Positions 26,141 to 35,890 are shown, numbered from the stretch's first letter. The stretch is DNA of 64,000 bases from Sphingobium arseniciresistens (GCA_029167225.1 JARFNK010000003.1:186001-250000), one strand, 5' to 3'. The notes: generated by a model from the letters alone, not told the origin. Program-made: numbers and translations.

Positions 26141-26368
26141 ATGGACGCAGAAGCCGCAAAGCTGCTCGGTGCTGGCCTGGCCGCGATCGGTGCAGGCATC
26201 GCTGCCCTGGGTGTGGGCAACGTGTTCAGCGCGTTCCTGGAAGGCGCACTGCGCAATCCGGGTGCCGCCGACGGCCAGCAGGGTCGTCTGTTCATCGGCT
26301 TCGCGGCCGCCGAACTTCTGGGTCTGCTGGCGTTCGTTATCGCCATGATCCTGGTCTTCGTCGCCTGA
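26141..26368 (+). CDS. atpE: ATP synthase F0 subunit c
   Basis: A 75-residue hairpin of two membrane helices. The polar loop carries RNP (residues 38-40) and the proton-binding glutamate is E58 in FAAAELLGLL. The glycine-rich first helix AGLAAIGAGIAALG packs the ring. An AAGGAG site precedes the ATG. The 60-base gap before it is AT-richer than the genes and gives it an independent, strong start, as expected for the most abundant subunit. Confidence 0.96.
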   Translation: MDAEAAKLLGAGLAAIGAGIAALGVGNVFSAFLEGALRNPGAADGQQGRLFIGFAAAELLGLLAFVIAMILVFVA

Positions 26369-26435
26369 CGAACTGACACACGCATGGTTCCGGGCGGCAA
26401 CCCCGCCCGGACATGCTGATTACCGGACGGGTGCA

Positions 26436-26930
26436 ATGCCTCAAATCGCGCAAATCGCCGAAACCTATGCTTCCCAGATCTTCTGGCTGCTGTTGACCTT
26501 CGGCTTCGTCTTCTTTGTCGTCGGCCTGGGCATGGTGCCCAAGGTGCAGGCGACCGTTGACGCGCGCGACGGCAAGATCTCCGGCGACCTCGATGCTGCC
26601 AAGGCCGCCTTCGCGCGGTCCGACGAAGCGGAAGCCGAATATCGTACCCGCGAGAATGCAAGCCGCGCCGAAGCGCAGGCGGTAATGGCCAAGGCCAAGG
26701 CAGAGGCGGCGAAAGCCTCCGAAAGTCAGGTGTCCGCAGCCGATGCCGTCATCGCGGAGAAGATCGCGGCGGCCGAGGCCCGGATCGCAGCGGCGAGTGC
26801 CGCAGCGCTTTCCGAGATCGAGACGGTCGCGGTCGAGGCGGCACAGGATATGGTCGCGAAGATTTCCGGCCTCACGGCGCCGGCCGACGCGGCGCGCACT
26901 GCAGTAAAGGCGGCTTTGGCTCATGGCTGA
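26436..26930 (+). CDS. atpF': ATP synthase F0 subunit b' (first b-type subunit)
   Basis: A 164-residue peripheral-stalk subunit. One membrane helix (about 12-34, QIFWLLLTFGFVFFVVGLG) is followed by a long Ala/Glu/Lys-rich coiled coil. In photosynthetic bacteria and alphaproteobacteria two different b subunits form a heterodimer, and this first copy, with the short N-terminus, corresponds to b'. It overlaps the next b gene by eight bases. Confidence 0.9.
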   Translation: MPQIAQIAETYASQIFWLLLTFGFVFFVVGLGMVPKVQATVDARDGKISGDLDAAKAAFARSDEAEAEYRTRENASRAEAQAVMAKAKAEAAKASESQVSAADAVIAEKIAAAEARIAAASAAALSEIETVAVEAAQDMVAKISGLTAPADAARTAVKAALAHG

Positions 26931-27534
26931 AACGGTGGCGAGCACTGGCGCGGAAGCGCCTCACCTGAACCAGGCAATCCACGCCGAGGGCATGGAGCCG
27001 GTCGGCACCGTCGCGCATGAAGGCGTGGTGCCGCATACCGACCCCAAGACGCTGGGCATGGACGCGACCGCCTGGGTCAGCCTAGCGATGGCGATTTTCA
27101 TCCTCATCCTGCTGGTCAAGAAGGTTCCCGCGCTGATCGGCAAGGGGCTGGACAGCAGGATCGCGGCGATCCGCACCCAGTTGGACGAAGCGTCCAAGCT
27201 GCGCGCGGAAGCTGAGGCGCTGAAGGCCGAATATGAGAAGAAGCTGGCGGGTGCCGCCGGCGAAGTCGAGGCCATGCGTGCCCGTGCGACCGAGGATGCC
27301 GCATCCCTGATCGCCGACGCCAAGGCAAATGCTGCCGATCTGGTCGCCCGCCGCCAGAAGATGGCCGAAGACAAGATCGGCGCCGCCGAGCGCTCGGCCG
27401 TCGAGGCCATCCGCGCCAAGACAGTGAAGGCTGCGACCGCCGCCGCCGCCGTGCTGATCGCCGATGCCCATGATGCCAAGGCCGACAAGACGCTGGTCGA
27501 CAGCGCGATCAAGGGCCTCGGCCCGGTCGCATGA
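26923..27534 (+). CDS. atpF: ATP synthase F0 subunit b
   Basis: A 203-residue b subunit with an extended N-terminal tail of about 45 residues before the membrane helix (about 49-66, VSLAMAIFILILLVKKVP). The rest is an alanine-rich coiled coil (KLRAEAEALKAEYEKKL). It pairs with the b' product to hold F1 stationary. The overlap with the preceding gene implies coupled, equimolar synthesis. The F1 genes are not in this window, as is normal in this class. Confidence 0.92.
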   Translation: MAETVASTGAEAPHLNQAIHAEGMEPVGTVAHEGVVPHTDPKTLGMDATAWVSLAMAIFILILLVKKVPALIGKGLDSRIAAIRTQLDEASKLRAEAEALKAEYEKKLAGAAGEVEAMRARATEDAASLIADAKANAADLVARRQKMAEDKIGAAERSAVEAIRAKTVKAATAAAAVLIADAHDAKADKTLVDSAIKGLGPVA

Positions 27535-27573
27535 CCATCAGTTGCCGGCGCGATGAGCCCATGGCTATCGCCC

Positions 27574-27622
27574 CGGCCCTGATTTTGGCTCCGTCCCTGA
27601 TTTTGCGCCGGCCCTGAATTTG
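27574..27622 (+). repeat. Three imperfect short tandem repeats
   Basis: The unit CGGCCCTGATTTTG recurs three times with small changes at 27574, about 27591 and 27609 (period about 17-18 bases) in the gap after atpF. It is not part of a coding frame that I can support. Confidence 0.5.
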
Positions 27623-27671
27623 TCGCCGCAATGACATTTCCATCGCGTCCATCACGGTTTCGGGCAGGCTG

Positions 27672-27971
27672 ATGCTTGACGCGACATCCGGTTTCGACAT
27701 CGGCTGGGAAGGCCTGATGTTCGTCGGCATGATGGTCAATCCCTTCCTGATCGCCATTTCCGTGCTGGTCGGCTGGTTCGCGCGGCGCTGGTGGCACTAT
27801 GCGCTGGCGCCGGTGTGGTCGGCCGTCGTGACGCTGCTGCTCTGGCCGCTGGTGATGGGCGGGAGCGCCATCATGGATCCACTCTCGCTTTCGCTGCTGC
27901 CCCGCATGGTCTTGCCGGCGCTGCTCATCGCGGTGATCGCTGCGCGGATCAGGAGATTGATAGCGGGATGA
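27672..27971 (+). CDS. Small integral membrane protein of unknown function
   Basis: A 99-residue protein with about three hydrophobic segments (15-37, 45-66 and 75-95) separated by short charged loops (ARRWWHY, SLSLLPR). No motif is recognised. It follows the F0 operon by 137 bases on the same strand. Its codon usage and composition are in line with its neighbours, but no strong ribosome site is seen, so it is moderately supported. Confidence 0.55.
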   Translation: MLDATSGFDIGWEGLMFVGMMVNPFLIAISVLVGWFARRWWHYALAPVWSAVVTLLLWPLVMGGSAIMDPLSLSLLPRMVLPALLIAVIAARIRRLIAG

Positions 27972-28226
27972 AGGGTGCATGGCGGCACTGAGGAACCGCC
28001 AGGTTTCGCCGGGCGGCGTGCAATGGCGATCGGCCTCATCGGTTTTTTTGCTCGGTGGGAAACGGTAGAGGGCTGGCGGCGGCGTCCTTGGTCGATGCCA
28101 CGCTTGACGTTCCCGGTGTCTGGGCCGCTTCCCGCAGACGCGGATGATGAACATTCCCCCAAAGACCGGGCGTTCCATCGCGCGACCGCTTGCGGAGATG
28201 CCGCGCTCGGCCTAGGCAATGCGCCA

Positions 28227-28985
28227 ATGTCGTCGCCCTATCGATCCTATACAGAGCCCGATCCGGCGCAGGCCCGACGGCGAACCATCACGCTGGCGCT
28301 CACCGTCATCTTCCACGCGCTGGTGATCTTCCTGCTGCTGCAGCGGGGGCCGCTGGCGCACAAGGTGGAAGATCCCCGCCACCCCGTCACCTTCACGATG
28401 ATGCCCGAGCCCAAGCCGGATGCCGACCGCACGCCGGAGAAGAAGAGCAAGCAGAAGGCGAAGGCGGGCACCAAGGCACCGCTTCCGACCCGCGAGGCGC
28501 CGCCGCCGACCACGCCCAAGCCGGCCCCGACCAAGGACGAACCGACGCCGAATTTCCTGACGCTCACGAGCAAGGATTTCGCCGCGGCGGACATTGGCAG
28601 CCTGCAGACGCATCGGGGCCAGGGATCGCCCGGCGCCGGCGATGGCGGCAGCGCGTCCACCTATGGTCCGGGCGAAGGGCCGGGCGGCGTGCAGCTGTTC
28701 GAGGCGGAATGGTATCGCAAGCCGACCAATGCCGAACTGTCCGGCTATCTGCCGCCCAACGCGCCGCGCAAGGGCTGGGGCCTGGTCGCGTGCAAGACGA
28801 TCGACAATTATCATGTCGAAAATTGCCAGACTTTGGGCGAGGCGCCGCTCGGCTCCGGCTTCGCGCGGGCGGTGCGGCAGGCGGCGTGGCAGTTCCTCGT
28901 CCGTCCGCCGCGCGTCGACGGCAAGGCGCAGGTCGGCTCTTGGGTCCGCATCCGCATCGACTATTCCGAAGGCTCGTCGCTGTGA
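28227..28985 (+). CDS. TonB-like energy transducer
   Basis: A 252-residue protein with the layout of TonB. A short cytosolic tail and one membrane helix (about 24-41, [14 protein letters not shown]) come first, then a Pro/Lys-rich periplasmic spacer (about 60-110). The C-terminal globular domain has [33 protein letters not shown] and WVRIRIDY. It sits 22 bases ahead of cobQ and within 5 kb of a BtuB-like receptor, so it may serve cobalamin uptake. That is inference; no exbB or exbD is nearby. The start at 28227 was chosen because the longer frame upstream has no resemblance to the family. Confidence 0.75.
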   Translation: MSSPYRSYTEPDPAQARRRTITLALTVIFHALVIFLLLQRGPLAHKVEDPRHPVTFTMMPEPKPDADRTPEKKSKQKAKAGTKAPLPTREAPPPTTPKPAPTKDEPTPNFLTLTSKDFAAADIGSLQTHRGQGSPGAGDGGSASTYGPGEGPGGVQLFEAEWYRKPTNAELSGYLPPNAPRKGWGLVACKTIDNYHVENCQTLGEAPLGSGFARAVRQAAWQFLVRPPRVDGKAQVGSWVRIRIDYSEGSSL

Positions 28986-29007
28986 CGGCGTCGCCGTGGG
29001 AGGCGTT

Positions 29008-30477
29008 GTGACCAGATCCACCGGCGCGCTGATGCTGCAGGGCACCGGCTCCGACGTCGGCAAGTCTGTACTGGTCGCCGGGCTCTGCCGCGCGCTGGCG
29101 AATCGCGGCCTATCCGTGCTGCCGTTCAAGCCCCAGAACATGTCGAACAACGCCGCCGTCACCGAAGATGGCGGCGAGATCGGCCGGGCGCAGGCGCTGC
29201 AGGCGATCGCTGCCCGCGCGCCGCCGCATACGGACATGAATCCGGTGCTGCTGAAGCCGCAGGCCGACCACACGTCGCAGTTGGTGGTCCACGGCAAGGT
29301 GCGCGGCACGCTGGGCGGCACGAACTTCAAGGAGGCGCGGCGGGCGCTGTTGCCGGAAGTGCTGGAAAGCTATGCCCGGCTGCGGGCGCGCTGCGACATC
29401 GTGGTGGTCGAGGGGGCAGGGTCGCCGGCGGAGATCAACCTGCGCGCGGGCGACATCGCGAATATGGGCTTTGCCCGCGCGGCGCAGGTGCCGGTGGTGC
29501 TGGTGGGCGACATCGACCGGGGCGGGGTGATCGCCGCCATCGTCGGGACGAGGGCGGTCATCGACCCCGAGGATGCGGCGAAGATCCACGGATTCCTCAT
29601 CAACAAGTTCCGGGGCACGTTGTCGCTGTTCGCCGATGGCTACGCCGCGATCGCCGAGCGTTCGGGCTGGCGCGGCTATGGCGTGGTGCCATGGCTGCCC
29701 GCGAGCGCCCGCCTGCCCAGCGAGGACGCGGTGGTGCTGGAGAAGAGCGCAGCCCGGCGCGATGGCGCACTGCGCATCGCCTGCCCCATCCTGCCGCGCA
29801 TCGCCAATTTCGACGATCTCGATCCGCTGAAGATCGAGCCCGGCGTGGAACTGGTCATGGTGCCGCCCGGCCAGCCGATCCCCGGCGATGCCGCGCTCAT
29901 CATCCTGCCCGGATCGAAGGCGACCATCGCCGATCTTGCCGCCGTCCGTGCGCAGGGGTGGGATATCGACATCCTGGCCCATCACCGGCGCGGCGGCGCG
30001 ATTTTGGGGCTGTGCGGCGGCTATCAGATGCTCGGCCGGCGGATCGCCGATCCGCATGGGATCGAAGGGCCGGCGGGCGCGGTGGCGGGGCTGGGCCTGT
30101 TGGATGTCGAAACGATCCTCACCCCCGACAAGGCGCTGCGCCATGTGCGGGGCACGGCGATGGGGGCGCCGCTCGACGGCTACGAAATGCATGTCGGGGA
30201 AACGAGCGGGGCAGACATGGCCCGCCCCTTCGCGCTGCTCGACGATGGCCGTGCGGAGGGCGCCATTAGCGCCGATGGCATGGTGATGGGCACCTATCTC
30301 CACGGCCTGCTCGCCGATCCGGCGCAGCGGATGGCTTTGCTTGCGCGTCTCGGCGCGGACGGCAGCGGCCGCGACTATCATGCGTCGGTCGATTCGGCGC
30401 TCGACGAGATTGCGGCCGGGCTGGAGGCGCATGTCGATATTGACGGGCTGATTGCGCTGGCGGGCAAAGCCGGCTGA
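29008..30477 (+). CDS. cobQ: Cobyric acid synthase
   Basis: A 489-residue glutamine-dependent amidotransferase that converts adenosyl-cobyrinic acid a,c-diamide to cobyric acid by amidating four side chains. The N-terminal ATPase half starts [21 protein letters not shown] and continues [12 protein letters not shown]. The C-terminal class I glutaminase half has the cysteine nucleophile in [12 protein letters not shown] and the histidine in YLHGLLAD. The start is GTG 29008 with GGGAGG six bases upstream. No other corrin-ring genes are present here, so it may take part in salvage or in a pathway located elsewhere. Confidence 0.93.
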   Translation: MTRSTGALMLQGTGSDVGKSVLVAGLCRALANRGLSVLPFKPQNMSNNAAVTEDGGEIGRAQALQAIAARAPPHTDMNPVLLKPQADHTSQLVVHGKVRGTLGGTNFKEARRALLPEVLESYARLRARCDIVVVEGAGSPAEINLRAGDIANMGFARAAQVPVVLVGDIDRGGVIAAIVGTRAVIDPEDAAKIHGFLINKFRGTLSLFADGYAAIAERSGWRGYGVVPWLPASARLPSEDAVVLEKSAARRDGALRIACPILPRIANFDDLDPLKIEPGVELVMVPPGQPIPGDAALIILPGSKATIADLAAVRAQGWDIDILAHHRRGGAILGLCGGYQMLGRRIADPHGIEGPAGAVAGLGLLDVETILTPDKALRHVRGTAMGAPLDGYEMHVGETSGADMARPFALLDDGRAEGAISADGMVMGTYLHGLLADPAQRMALLARLGADGSGRDYHASVDSALDEIAAGLEAHVDIDGLIALAGKAG

Positions 30478-30514
30478 TTTGCCGGGGACGGTGTGTGCTG
30501 CTGCCCGGTCCCGC

Positions 30515-31288
30515 TCAGACCCTCCGCAGCGGCGTGATCGCCGGCACCGGGCCGTCATTGTCGATCAACGCCTCAACGCCATAGACGCTGCGCAGACGAT
30601 CAACGGTCAGCACTTCCATCGGTGCGCCGTCCGCGACCAGCCGGCCGCCGTCGATTAGCAGCAGCCGATCGCAGTGGCGCGCCGCCATGCCGAGATCGTG
30701 CAGCACCGCGACCACCAGCGCGCCGGCCTCCGCCTCCCGTCGCAGCAGCGTCATCACCTCGATCTGATGGCCAAGGTCGAGCGCGGCGAGGGGCTCATCC
30801 ACTAGCAGCGCCGGCGCACCGACGGCGAGCGCGCGGGCCAGCATCACACGCGCGCGCTCGCCGCCCGACAATTCGGTGGCGATCCGGTCGCGCAGGCCGA
30901 GCACATCGGCGCGGGCCATGGCATCCTCGATCGCTCCATGGTCCGCCGGGGCGAGCCGCTGCATCGGCGCCATGTGCGGCAGGCGGCCGAGCGAGACGAG
31001 GCGCTCCACGCTCAGCGGCCAATGCAATGTCTGGCCTTGTGGCAGATAGGCCGTCTGCCGCGCGATCTGGCGGCGGGACAGGCGCGAAACGGCGGTGCCG
31101 TCGATGGCGATCTCTCCCCCGGCGAGCGGCAGCAGGCCCAGCATGGCGCGCATCAGCGTCGATTTGCCCGCGCCATTGGGGCCGACGATGCCGGTCAGGC
31201 TGCCAGGTGTGAGCGTCGCGCTGACATCCCGCACGGCGGCGCGGCGGCCGAGCGAAACGGCCACGGACGAGAGGGTGATCGTCACCAT
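30515..31288 (-). CDS. btuD: ABC transporter ATP-binding protein (BtuD/FecE-like)
   Basis: A 257-residue ATPase of the iron-siderophore/B12/haem importer family. Walker A is GPNGAGKST (about 35-43), the Q-loop lies in AYLPQG, the signature is LSGGERARV and Walker B is LLVDEPLAALD. The switch histidine is in LHDLGMAARH. It overlaps the permease gene by seven bases. Substrate assignment to cobalamin comes only from context: cobQ, BtuF-like and BtuB-like neighbours and the riboswitch. Confidence 0.85.
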   Translation of the reverse strand: MVTITLSSVAVSLGRRAAVRDVSATLTPGSLTGIVGPNGAGKSTLMRAMLGLLPLAGGEIAIDGTAVSRLSRRQIARQTAYLPQGQTLHWPLSVERLVSLGRLPHMAPMQRLAPADHGAIEDAMARADVLGLRDRIATELSGGERARVMLARALAVGAPALLVDEPLAALDLGHQIEVMTLLRREAEAGALVVAVLHDLGMAARHCDRLLLIDGGRLVADGAPMEVLTVDRLRSVYGVEALIDNDGPVPAITPLRRV

Positions 31289-32286
31289 AGCCGACGCGCC
31301 CGCATCAGATGGAGCAGGAAGACCGGCACGCCCAGAAAGGCGGTGACGACGCCGAGCTTCAACTCGCTGGACATCGGGATCACGCGCACGCCGATATCCG
31401 CCAGCAAGAGCAGCACGCCGCCGGCCAGCGCGCAGGGCAGCAGCAGGGCGGAGGGCGACCGATCGGTCAGCGGGCGGATCAGGTGCGGCACGATCAGGCC
31501 GACGAAGCCGATGGCGCCCGACACGGCGACCGCCCCGCCCACGCCGATGGCGACGCCGAGCAGCAGCCGCAGCCGGGTCTGTCGCAGGTCGACGCCCAGC
31601 GCCTGCGCGCCATCCTCGCCCAGCGTCAGCGCATCGAGCGCGCGGCCGTCCGCCAGCAGCAGCGCGCTGCCCACGAGGATGCAGGGCAGTGCAAGCCAGA
31701 CATGCGCGAAGGATCGGTTCTCCAGCGATCCCATCAGCCATGTCATGATCTCCATGGCGGCGAAGGGATTGGGCGAGAGGTTGAGCGCCAGGCTTATCCC
31801 CGCGCCCGACAGCATGGCGATGGCGATGCCGGCCAGGATCAGCGTCAACGGGCTTTCCGCCTCGCCGCCGCCCAGCGCGCCGCCGTCCAGCGCGAACAAC
31901 AGGGCGAGCGCGACGAGCCCGCCGGCAATGGCCATGGCGGGCAGCATCAGCGGATGCAGCGCCGCCAGCCCGAAATAGAGCGCGATCACCGCGCCCAGCG
32001 ACGAGGCATTGGCCGCGCCCAGGACCGAAGGCTCCGCCAGCGGATTGCGCAGATAGCCCTGCAGCGCCGCGCCCGAGAGCCCGAGGATCGCGCCGACGGC
32101 AAGGACAAGGATGGTGCGCGGCACCCGCAGGTCGAAGAGGATGGCGGTTGCGACCGGATCGCCATGGCCGGTGATCGCGGCGAGCAGCCGTCCAGGCGTG
32201 ATGGCGACGGCGCCGAAACCGAGCGAGGCAAGGGCGCTGAGGGCAAGCAGCAGCACGAGGCCGGCCATGAGCATGGGGCGCTTCAT
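31282..32286 (-). CDS. btuC: ABC transporter permease (BtuC/FecCD family)
   Basis: A 334-residue permease with about ten membrane helices. Family phrases are LRVPRTILVLAVGAILGLSGAALQ with RNPLAEPSVLG after it, the coupling-helix region near ALGVDLRQTRLR and the loop GAIGFVGLIVPHLIR. It dimerises and works with the ATPase encoded immediately downstream. It is divergent from the binding-protein gene, leaving 104 bases that should hold both promoters. Confidence 0.9.
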   Translation of the reverse strand: MKRPMLMAGLVLLLALSALASLGFGAVAITPGRLLAAITGHGDPVATAILFDLRVPRTILVLAVGAILGLSGAALQGYLRNPLAEPSVLGAANASSLGAVIALYFGLAALHPLMLPAMAIAGGLVALALLFALDGGALGGGEAESPLTLILAGIAIAMLSGAGISLALNLSPNPFAAMEIMTWLMGSLENRSFAHVWLALPCILVGSALLLADGRALDALTLGEDGAQALGVDLRQTRLRLLLGVAIGVGGAVAVSGAIGFVGLIVPHLIRPLTDRSPSALLLPCALAGGVLLLLADIGVRVIPMSSELKLGVVTAFLGVPVFLLHLMRARRLW

Positions 32287-32390
32287 CTGGCGGCCGCACA
32301 GAGATGGTTCGCGGCGATCGCCGTGCAGCCTCTCGCCTCAGGGGCGGCGGGCTTGCCTGAACGATCGCGTCCGGTAAGGACAGTGTCCAG

Positions 32391-33260
32391 ATGCGCTACC
32401 CCCGAACCCTTGGCCGCCTTGCCCTTGGCGCTGCCCTCTTGCTGGCTGGCGGGGTGGCGATCGCGACGATGGTGCAAGGGCAGGGTGGAGACAGAAAAGC
32501 CGTGCGCCCGCAGCGGATCGTCTCGGTCAACCTGTGCGCTGACCAGTATCTGCTGGAGTTGGCCGATCCTGCGCAGATCGCCGGCGTCACGCGCAATGCG
32601 ACCGACCCGGACATGTCCGCCGCGGCCGCGAAGGCGCGGGGCGTGCATGTCATGCGGCAATCGGCCGAGGAGGTGCTGGCGATCGACCCGGACCTGGTGA
32701 TCGGCTTCGTCGCCCGGCGCGGGCTGGGCGGGATGATCGCCGACCGGAATTTCACCATGCTGGAACTGGACAGCGCGAACGACTACCCCACGATCCTGCG
32801 GCAGATCCGCATGGTCGCAAGAGCCGTCGGGCATCCCGAGCGCGGCGAGGCGATGATCGTGCGGATGAACCGGGAACTCGCCGCCTTGCCAAGCCTTGGT
32901 GGCGGCAAGGTCGCGGCTTATTATCAGCGGCGCGGCTATATGACCGGCACGGGCACGCTGGTCGACGACCTGATGACGCGCGTCGGCCTCGTCAACCTTG
33001 CGGGCAGGCTCGGCAAGCCGCCGCTCTCGCAGCTGTCGCTGGAAGAGATGATCGCGGCCCGCCCGGACTATCTGATCGTGGAAAGCGCCACCGACCATGT
33101 GGCCGATCAGGGGACGGAGATGCTGCATCACCCGATCCTGAAGGACATCCCGCGCCTGCGCGTGCCGGAGGCGTGGACGGTGTGCGGCGGCCCGGCCTAT
33201 GTCCGCGCCGTTCGCACCCTGACCGAACAGCTGCGCGCGGCGCGCCATCCACGCCGCTGA
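32391..33260 (+). CDS. btuF: BtuF-like periplasmic binding protein
   Basis: A 289-residue substrate-binding protein with an N-terminal signal or anchor helix (about 9-28). The two-lobed fold joined by a long helix (cluster A-III) is seen in PQRIVSVNLCADQYLLELADP, EEVLAIDPDLVIGF and LSLEEMIAARPDYLIVES. It should deliver cobalamin, or a metal chelate, to the adjacent permease and ATPase. Its orientation opposite to those genes is unusual for a single importer. It converges on the BtuB-like receptor gene. Confidence 0.82.
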   Translation: MRYPRTLGRLALGAALLLAGGVAIATMVQGQGGDRKAVRPQRIVSVNLCADQYLLELADPAQIAGVTRNATDPDMSAAAAKARGVHVMRQSAEEVLAIDPDLVIGFVARRGLGGMIADRNFTMLELDSANDYPTILRQIRMVARAVGHPERGEAMIVRMNRELAALPSLGGGKVAAYYQRRGYMTGTGTLVDDLMTRVGLVNLAGRLGKPPLSQLSLEEMIAARPDYLIVESATDHVADQGTEMLHHPILKDIPRLRVPEAWTVCGGPAYVRAVRTLTEQLRAARHPRR

Positions 33261-33328
33261 TCGCGTGAAGGCGTGCGGCGGGGGAGGGGCCTGACGTCGC
33301 ATGGCATTCCTTCCCCCGCCGCCATGCA

Positions 33329-35275
33329 TCAGAAGCTGACCTTCACGCCGCCATAGGCCGCGCGGCCTGCGGAGACATAGCTGAACACCTCTTCATAGCG
33401 CTCGCCCGTCAGGTTCTCGACCCGGCCGAAGATCGCGATGCCGGGGCGCAGCTTATATTCCGCGTTGATGTTCACCAGCGCATAATCCTTCAGCGTCAAC
33501 CGGACCGGCACATAGCTGGGATCGATAAAGGCATCGTCCTGCTGCCGGCCGTTGTAGCGCAGGGTGAGCGTGCCGGAAAAGCGCTCGTCGCTACTCAGCA
33601 CGGTCGCGTTGAAGCTCGCGACATGCTTGGGCCGGCGCACCTCGACAACGCCGTCCTCGCGCGCCTTCAAATAGGTGTAGGCGGCGTCGAGGCGAAGCTG
33701 TTTGATCGGTCGCGCGCTGACGAAGACTTCCAGCCCGTGCTGCTTCGATTTCGTATCGCGGTTCCCCGGCGTCGCCACATAGTCCGGCGCCGGATAGGTG
33801 GTGTAGATCTCGTCCTTCAGGCGGCTGTCGAACCAGGTCGCGCCGATGGTCGCGGCGCCGCCGGCAATGCTCTGCTCGATCCCCGCTTCCCAGCCCTCGG
33901 AGCGTTCGGGCTTCAGGTCGGGATTGCCGATATAGCGGCCGTCATCATAGCCGTAGAGTTCGAAATAGCCGGGGTTCTTGATGCCGGTGCCGTATGCGGC
34001 GCGGATGCGCGTGCCGGTTTCGAAGCGATAGCTGCCCTGCACCCGCCATGTCGTGGTGTCGGCGAAGCGGTTGTTGAAATCCCGACGGATCGAGGCTCCC
34101 AGCGACAGCGCATCATGGGCGTTCAGCTCATATTGCCCGACCAGCCCGACATTGTCGGTATGCCGCTTGCCGCCAAAGGCAAAGGGCGAATCGACGATAT
34201 TCTGGAACTGCTCGCGCTCCACGTCGACCGCTGCGGTCAGCCGGTGGGAGAGGGCATCGTCGCCCAGCCTGAGCGCGCTGGTGAAGGAGCCCTTGAGCCG
34301 CTGCCCCTTGTCGCCATAGTCGAGGCCGAAGGGGGACAGCCCCTCGCGCTTGCTGTCGGCGATCTGGCCCGACAGGGTGCTTACCCAGCGACCCTCCAGC
34401 GCGGTCAGCTCGGCGGAAAGCAGCGCGTAGAGGCCGCGGTTCTTCACATGCACGCCCGGCGTGTCGATCACATAGCCGAATGTCGGGGCGGTCGTATCAA
34501 AGTCGGTATCATTGTTGTCGGCATCCACATGGCTGTAGCGAGCGACGCCGGTGAGCTTGAAGCTGTCCGTCGGCGTCCAGATGAGCTTGCCGCTGGCGCC
34601 GATGCTCTCGGAACCGGTTTCGCGGCTGCCGCCGCGCGCGGTCGCAAAGCCGTCGGTGCGATAATAGGTCGCCGACAGCGCGTAATCGAGCGTCCCCGAG
34701 ACGCCTGCCGCGCGCGCACTTCCGTTGAGGGTGCCGAAGGAGCCGCCCTCCGCGCGCAGGCTGTATCCCGGCGCCTCTGCCCCGGTCAGCGTGATATAGT
34801 GGATGACGCCGCCGATCGCGTCCGATCCATAGAGTGAGGATTGCTGGCCGCGCAGCACCTCGATCCGTGCCTGCGGGTCGGCGGTCAGCATGCCGAAATC
34901 ATATTCGCCCTGATAGGGATCGGCGACTTCGATGCCGTCGGTCAGCACCAGAACATGATTGCCCTCGCTGCCACGGATGCGGACCTGCGTGAGGTTGCCG
35001 ATGCCGCCGACGCGGCTCACCGCAAGGCCCGGCACGTCGCGCAGGATGTCGGAGACGATGCGGGTCTGGCGCTGCTCCAGCGTCTGGCTGTCGAGCACGG
35101 TCACGGATGCGCCAAGCTGGTCGATCGGCACGCCCTCGCCAGAGCGGGACGCCGTGACGATGATCTCGGCAGCGTCGCCTGAGAGGGCGGTATCTTCGGC
35201 GGGCTGGCTTTGCGCGTGCAATGGCGCAGCCGCCATCGCGCAAACAGCGCAGGCCGACAGAAAAATGGTCTTCAT
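33329..35275 (-). CDS. btuB: BtuB-like TonB-dependent outer-membrane receptor
   Basis: A 648-residue receptor. The signal peptide ends PLHAQ (about 21), the TonB-box-like segment EIIVTASRS is at about 37, and the plug domain runs to about 150 (DILRDVPGLAVSRVGG, LRGQQSSLYGSDAIGGVI). The 22-strand barrel ends with the expected aromatic residue in VKVSF. The cobalamin riboswitch in its leader identifies vitamin B12 or a corrinoid as the regulated substrate. The ribosome site is GGGGGAA just before the ATG at 35275. Confidence 0.92.
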   Translation of the reverse strand: MKTIFLSACAVCAMAAAPLHAQSQPAEDTALSGDAAEIIVTASRSGEGVPIDQLGASVTVLDSQTLEQRQTRIVSDILRDVPGLAVSRVGGIGNLTQVRIRGSEGNHVLVLTDGIEVADPYQGEYDFGMLTADPQARIEVLRGQQSSLYGSDAIGGVIHYITLTGAEAPGYSLRAEGGSFGTLNGSARAAGVSGTLDYALSATYYRTDGFATARGGSRETGSESIGASGKLIWTPTDSFKLTGVARYSHVDADNNDTDFDTTAPTFGYVIDTPGVHVKNRGLYALLSAELTALEGRWVSTLSGQIADSKREGLSPFGLDYGDKGQRLKGSFTSALRLGDDALSHRLTAAVDVEREQFQNIVDSPFAFGGKRHTDNVGLVGQYELNAHDALSLGASIRRDFNNRFADTTTWRVQGSYRFETGTRIRAAYGTGIKNPGYFELYGYDDGRYIGNPDLKPERSEGWEAGIEQSIAGGAATIGATWFDSRLKDEIYTTYPAPDYVATPGNRDTKSKQHGLEVFVSARPIKQLRLDAAYTYLKAREDGVVEVRRPKHVASFNATVLSSDERFSGTLTLRYNGRQQDDAFIDPSYVPVRLTLKDYALVNINAEYKLRPGIAIFGRVENLTGERYEEVFSYVSAGRAAYGGVKVSF

Positions 35276-35473
35276 CGATATTCCCCCGGCACCCGAGCCT
35301 GGTGACGGAGGCGTGCCGCCGCGCGAGCGAACGGTCGGCGCATCACAGACGGGCGGGCACCATGTCGCCGCCTGTTTTGCGCCGATGCGGCCCCCGCCGC
35401 ATCATTCGTCGCTCAGACGGAGAACACCGTGCCCCGGACACCCCCTGGTCCCAGGCAAGAGCGACCATGCGCC

Positions 35474-35685
35474 GGCAGGTCTCCTGGCTCGCGGGTCACG
35501 GCACGATGCACACCTTCCCATGCCGGCGCGTCTTCACGCCGGCGCAGTGGCTGCCCGTCATCCCGGAAGGGATGCGGGCGCAGTGCATCGCGCTCGCCGC
35601 TTACAGTTGCAGGGACAGCCGTGGATTTGGAGGAGAGCCCCCGCACCACATTCCCTCTTAGGCTCCGTTTCCGGGGCGCCGGCGC
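35474..35685 (-). ncRNA. Cobalamin riboswitch upstream of btuB
   Basis: Read on the minus strand, the 5' part has CTAAGAGGGAATGTGGTGCG, then CGGCTGTCCCTGCAACTGTA, the conserved core around the L5 kissing loop. A GCCACTG element lies in the middle, and the B12 box GAGCCAGGAGACCTGCC stands at the 3' end (about 35474-35490). All core elements are in order. About 200 bases separate it from the btuB ATG, and binding of cobalamin should lower receptor expression. Confidence 0.93.
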
Positions 35686-35890
35686 GATCTTTCAGGGGCG
35701 GCAGAGCCATCCCTGTGGCGCGCCATAGGCGAAAGGACTGGCGCTGCCAATCCCGCAGGCGGCATCGATGTACGGGCTTCGTCCAGACACCTCGGGAAGG
35801 CCAGGGCAACCATCATGGATCAGATTGTCATCGCCTTTAAGGCATCATGACCTCAGCCAAGCCCGTTCGCCCTGTTGGAACGAGGCACGT

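Noticed and set aside
27975-28226. A possible cobalamin riboswitch ahead of the TonB-like gene and cobQ
   Set aside because: I looked for the B12 box and the GCAACTG core on both strands and found neither in order. The only convincing one is at 35474-35685.
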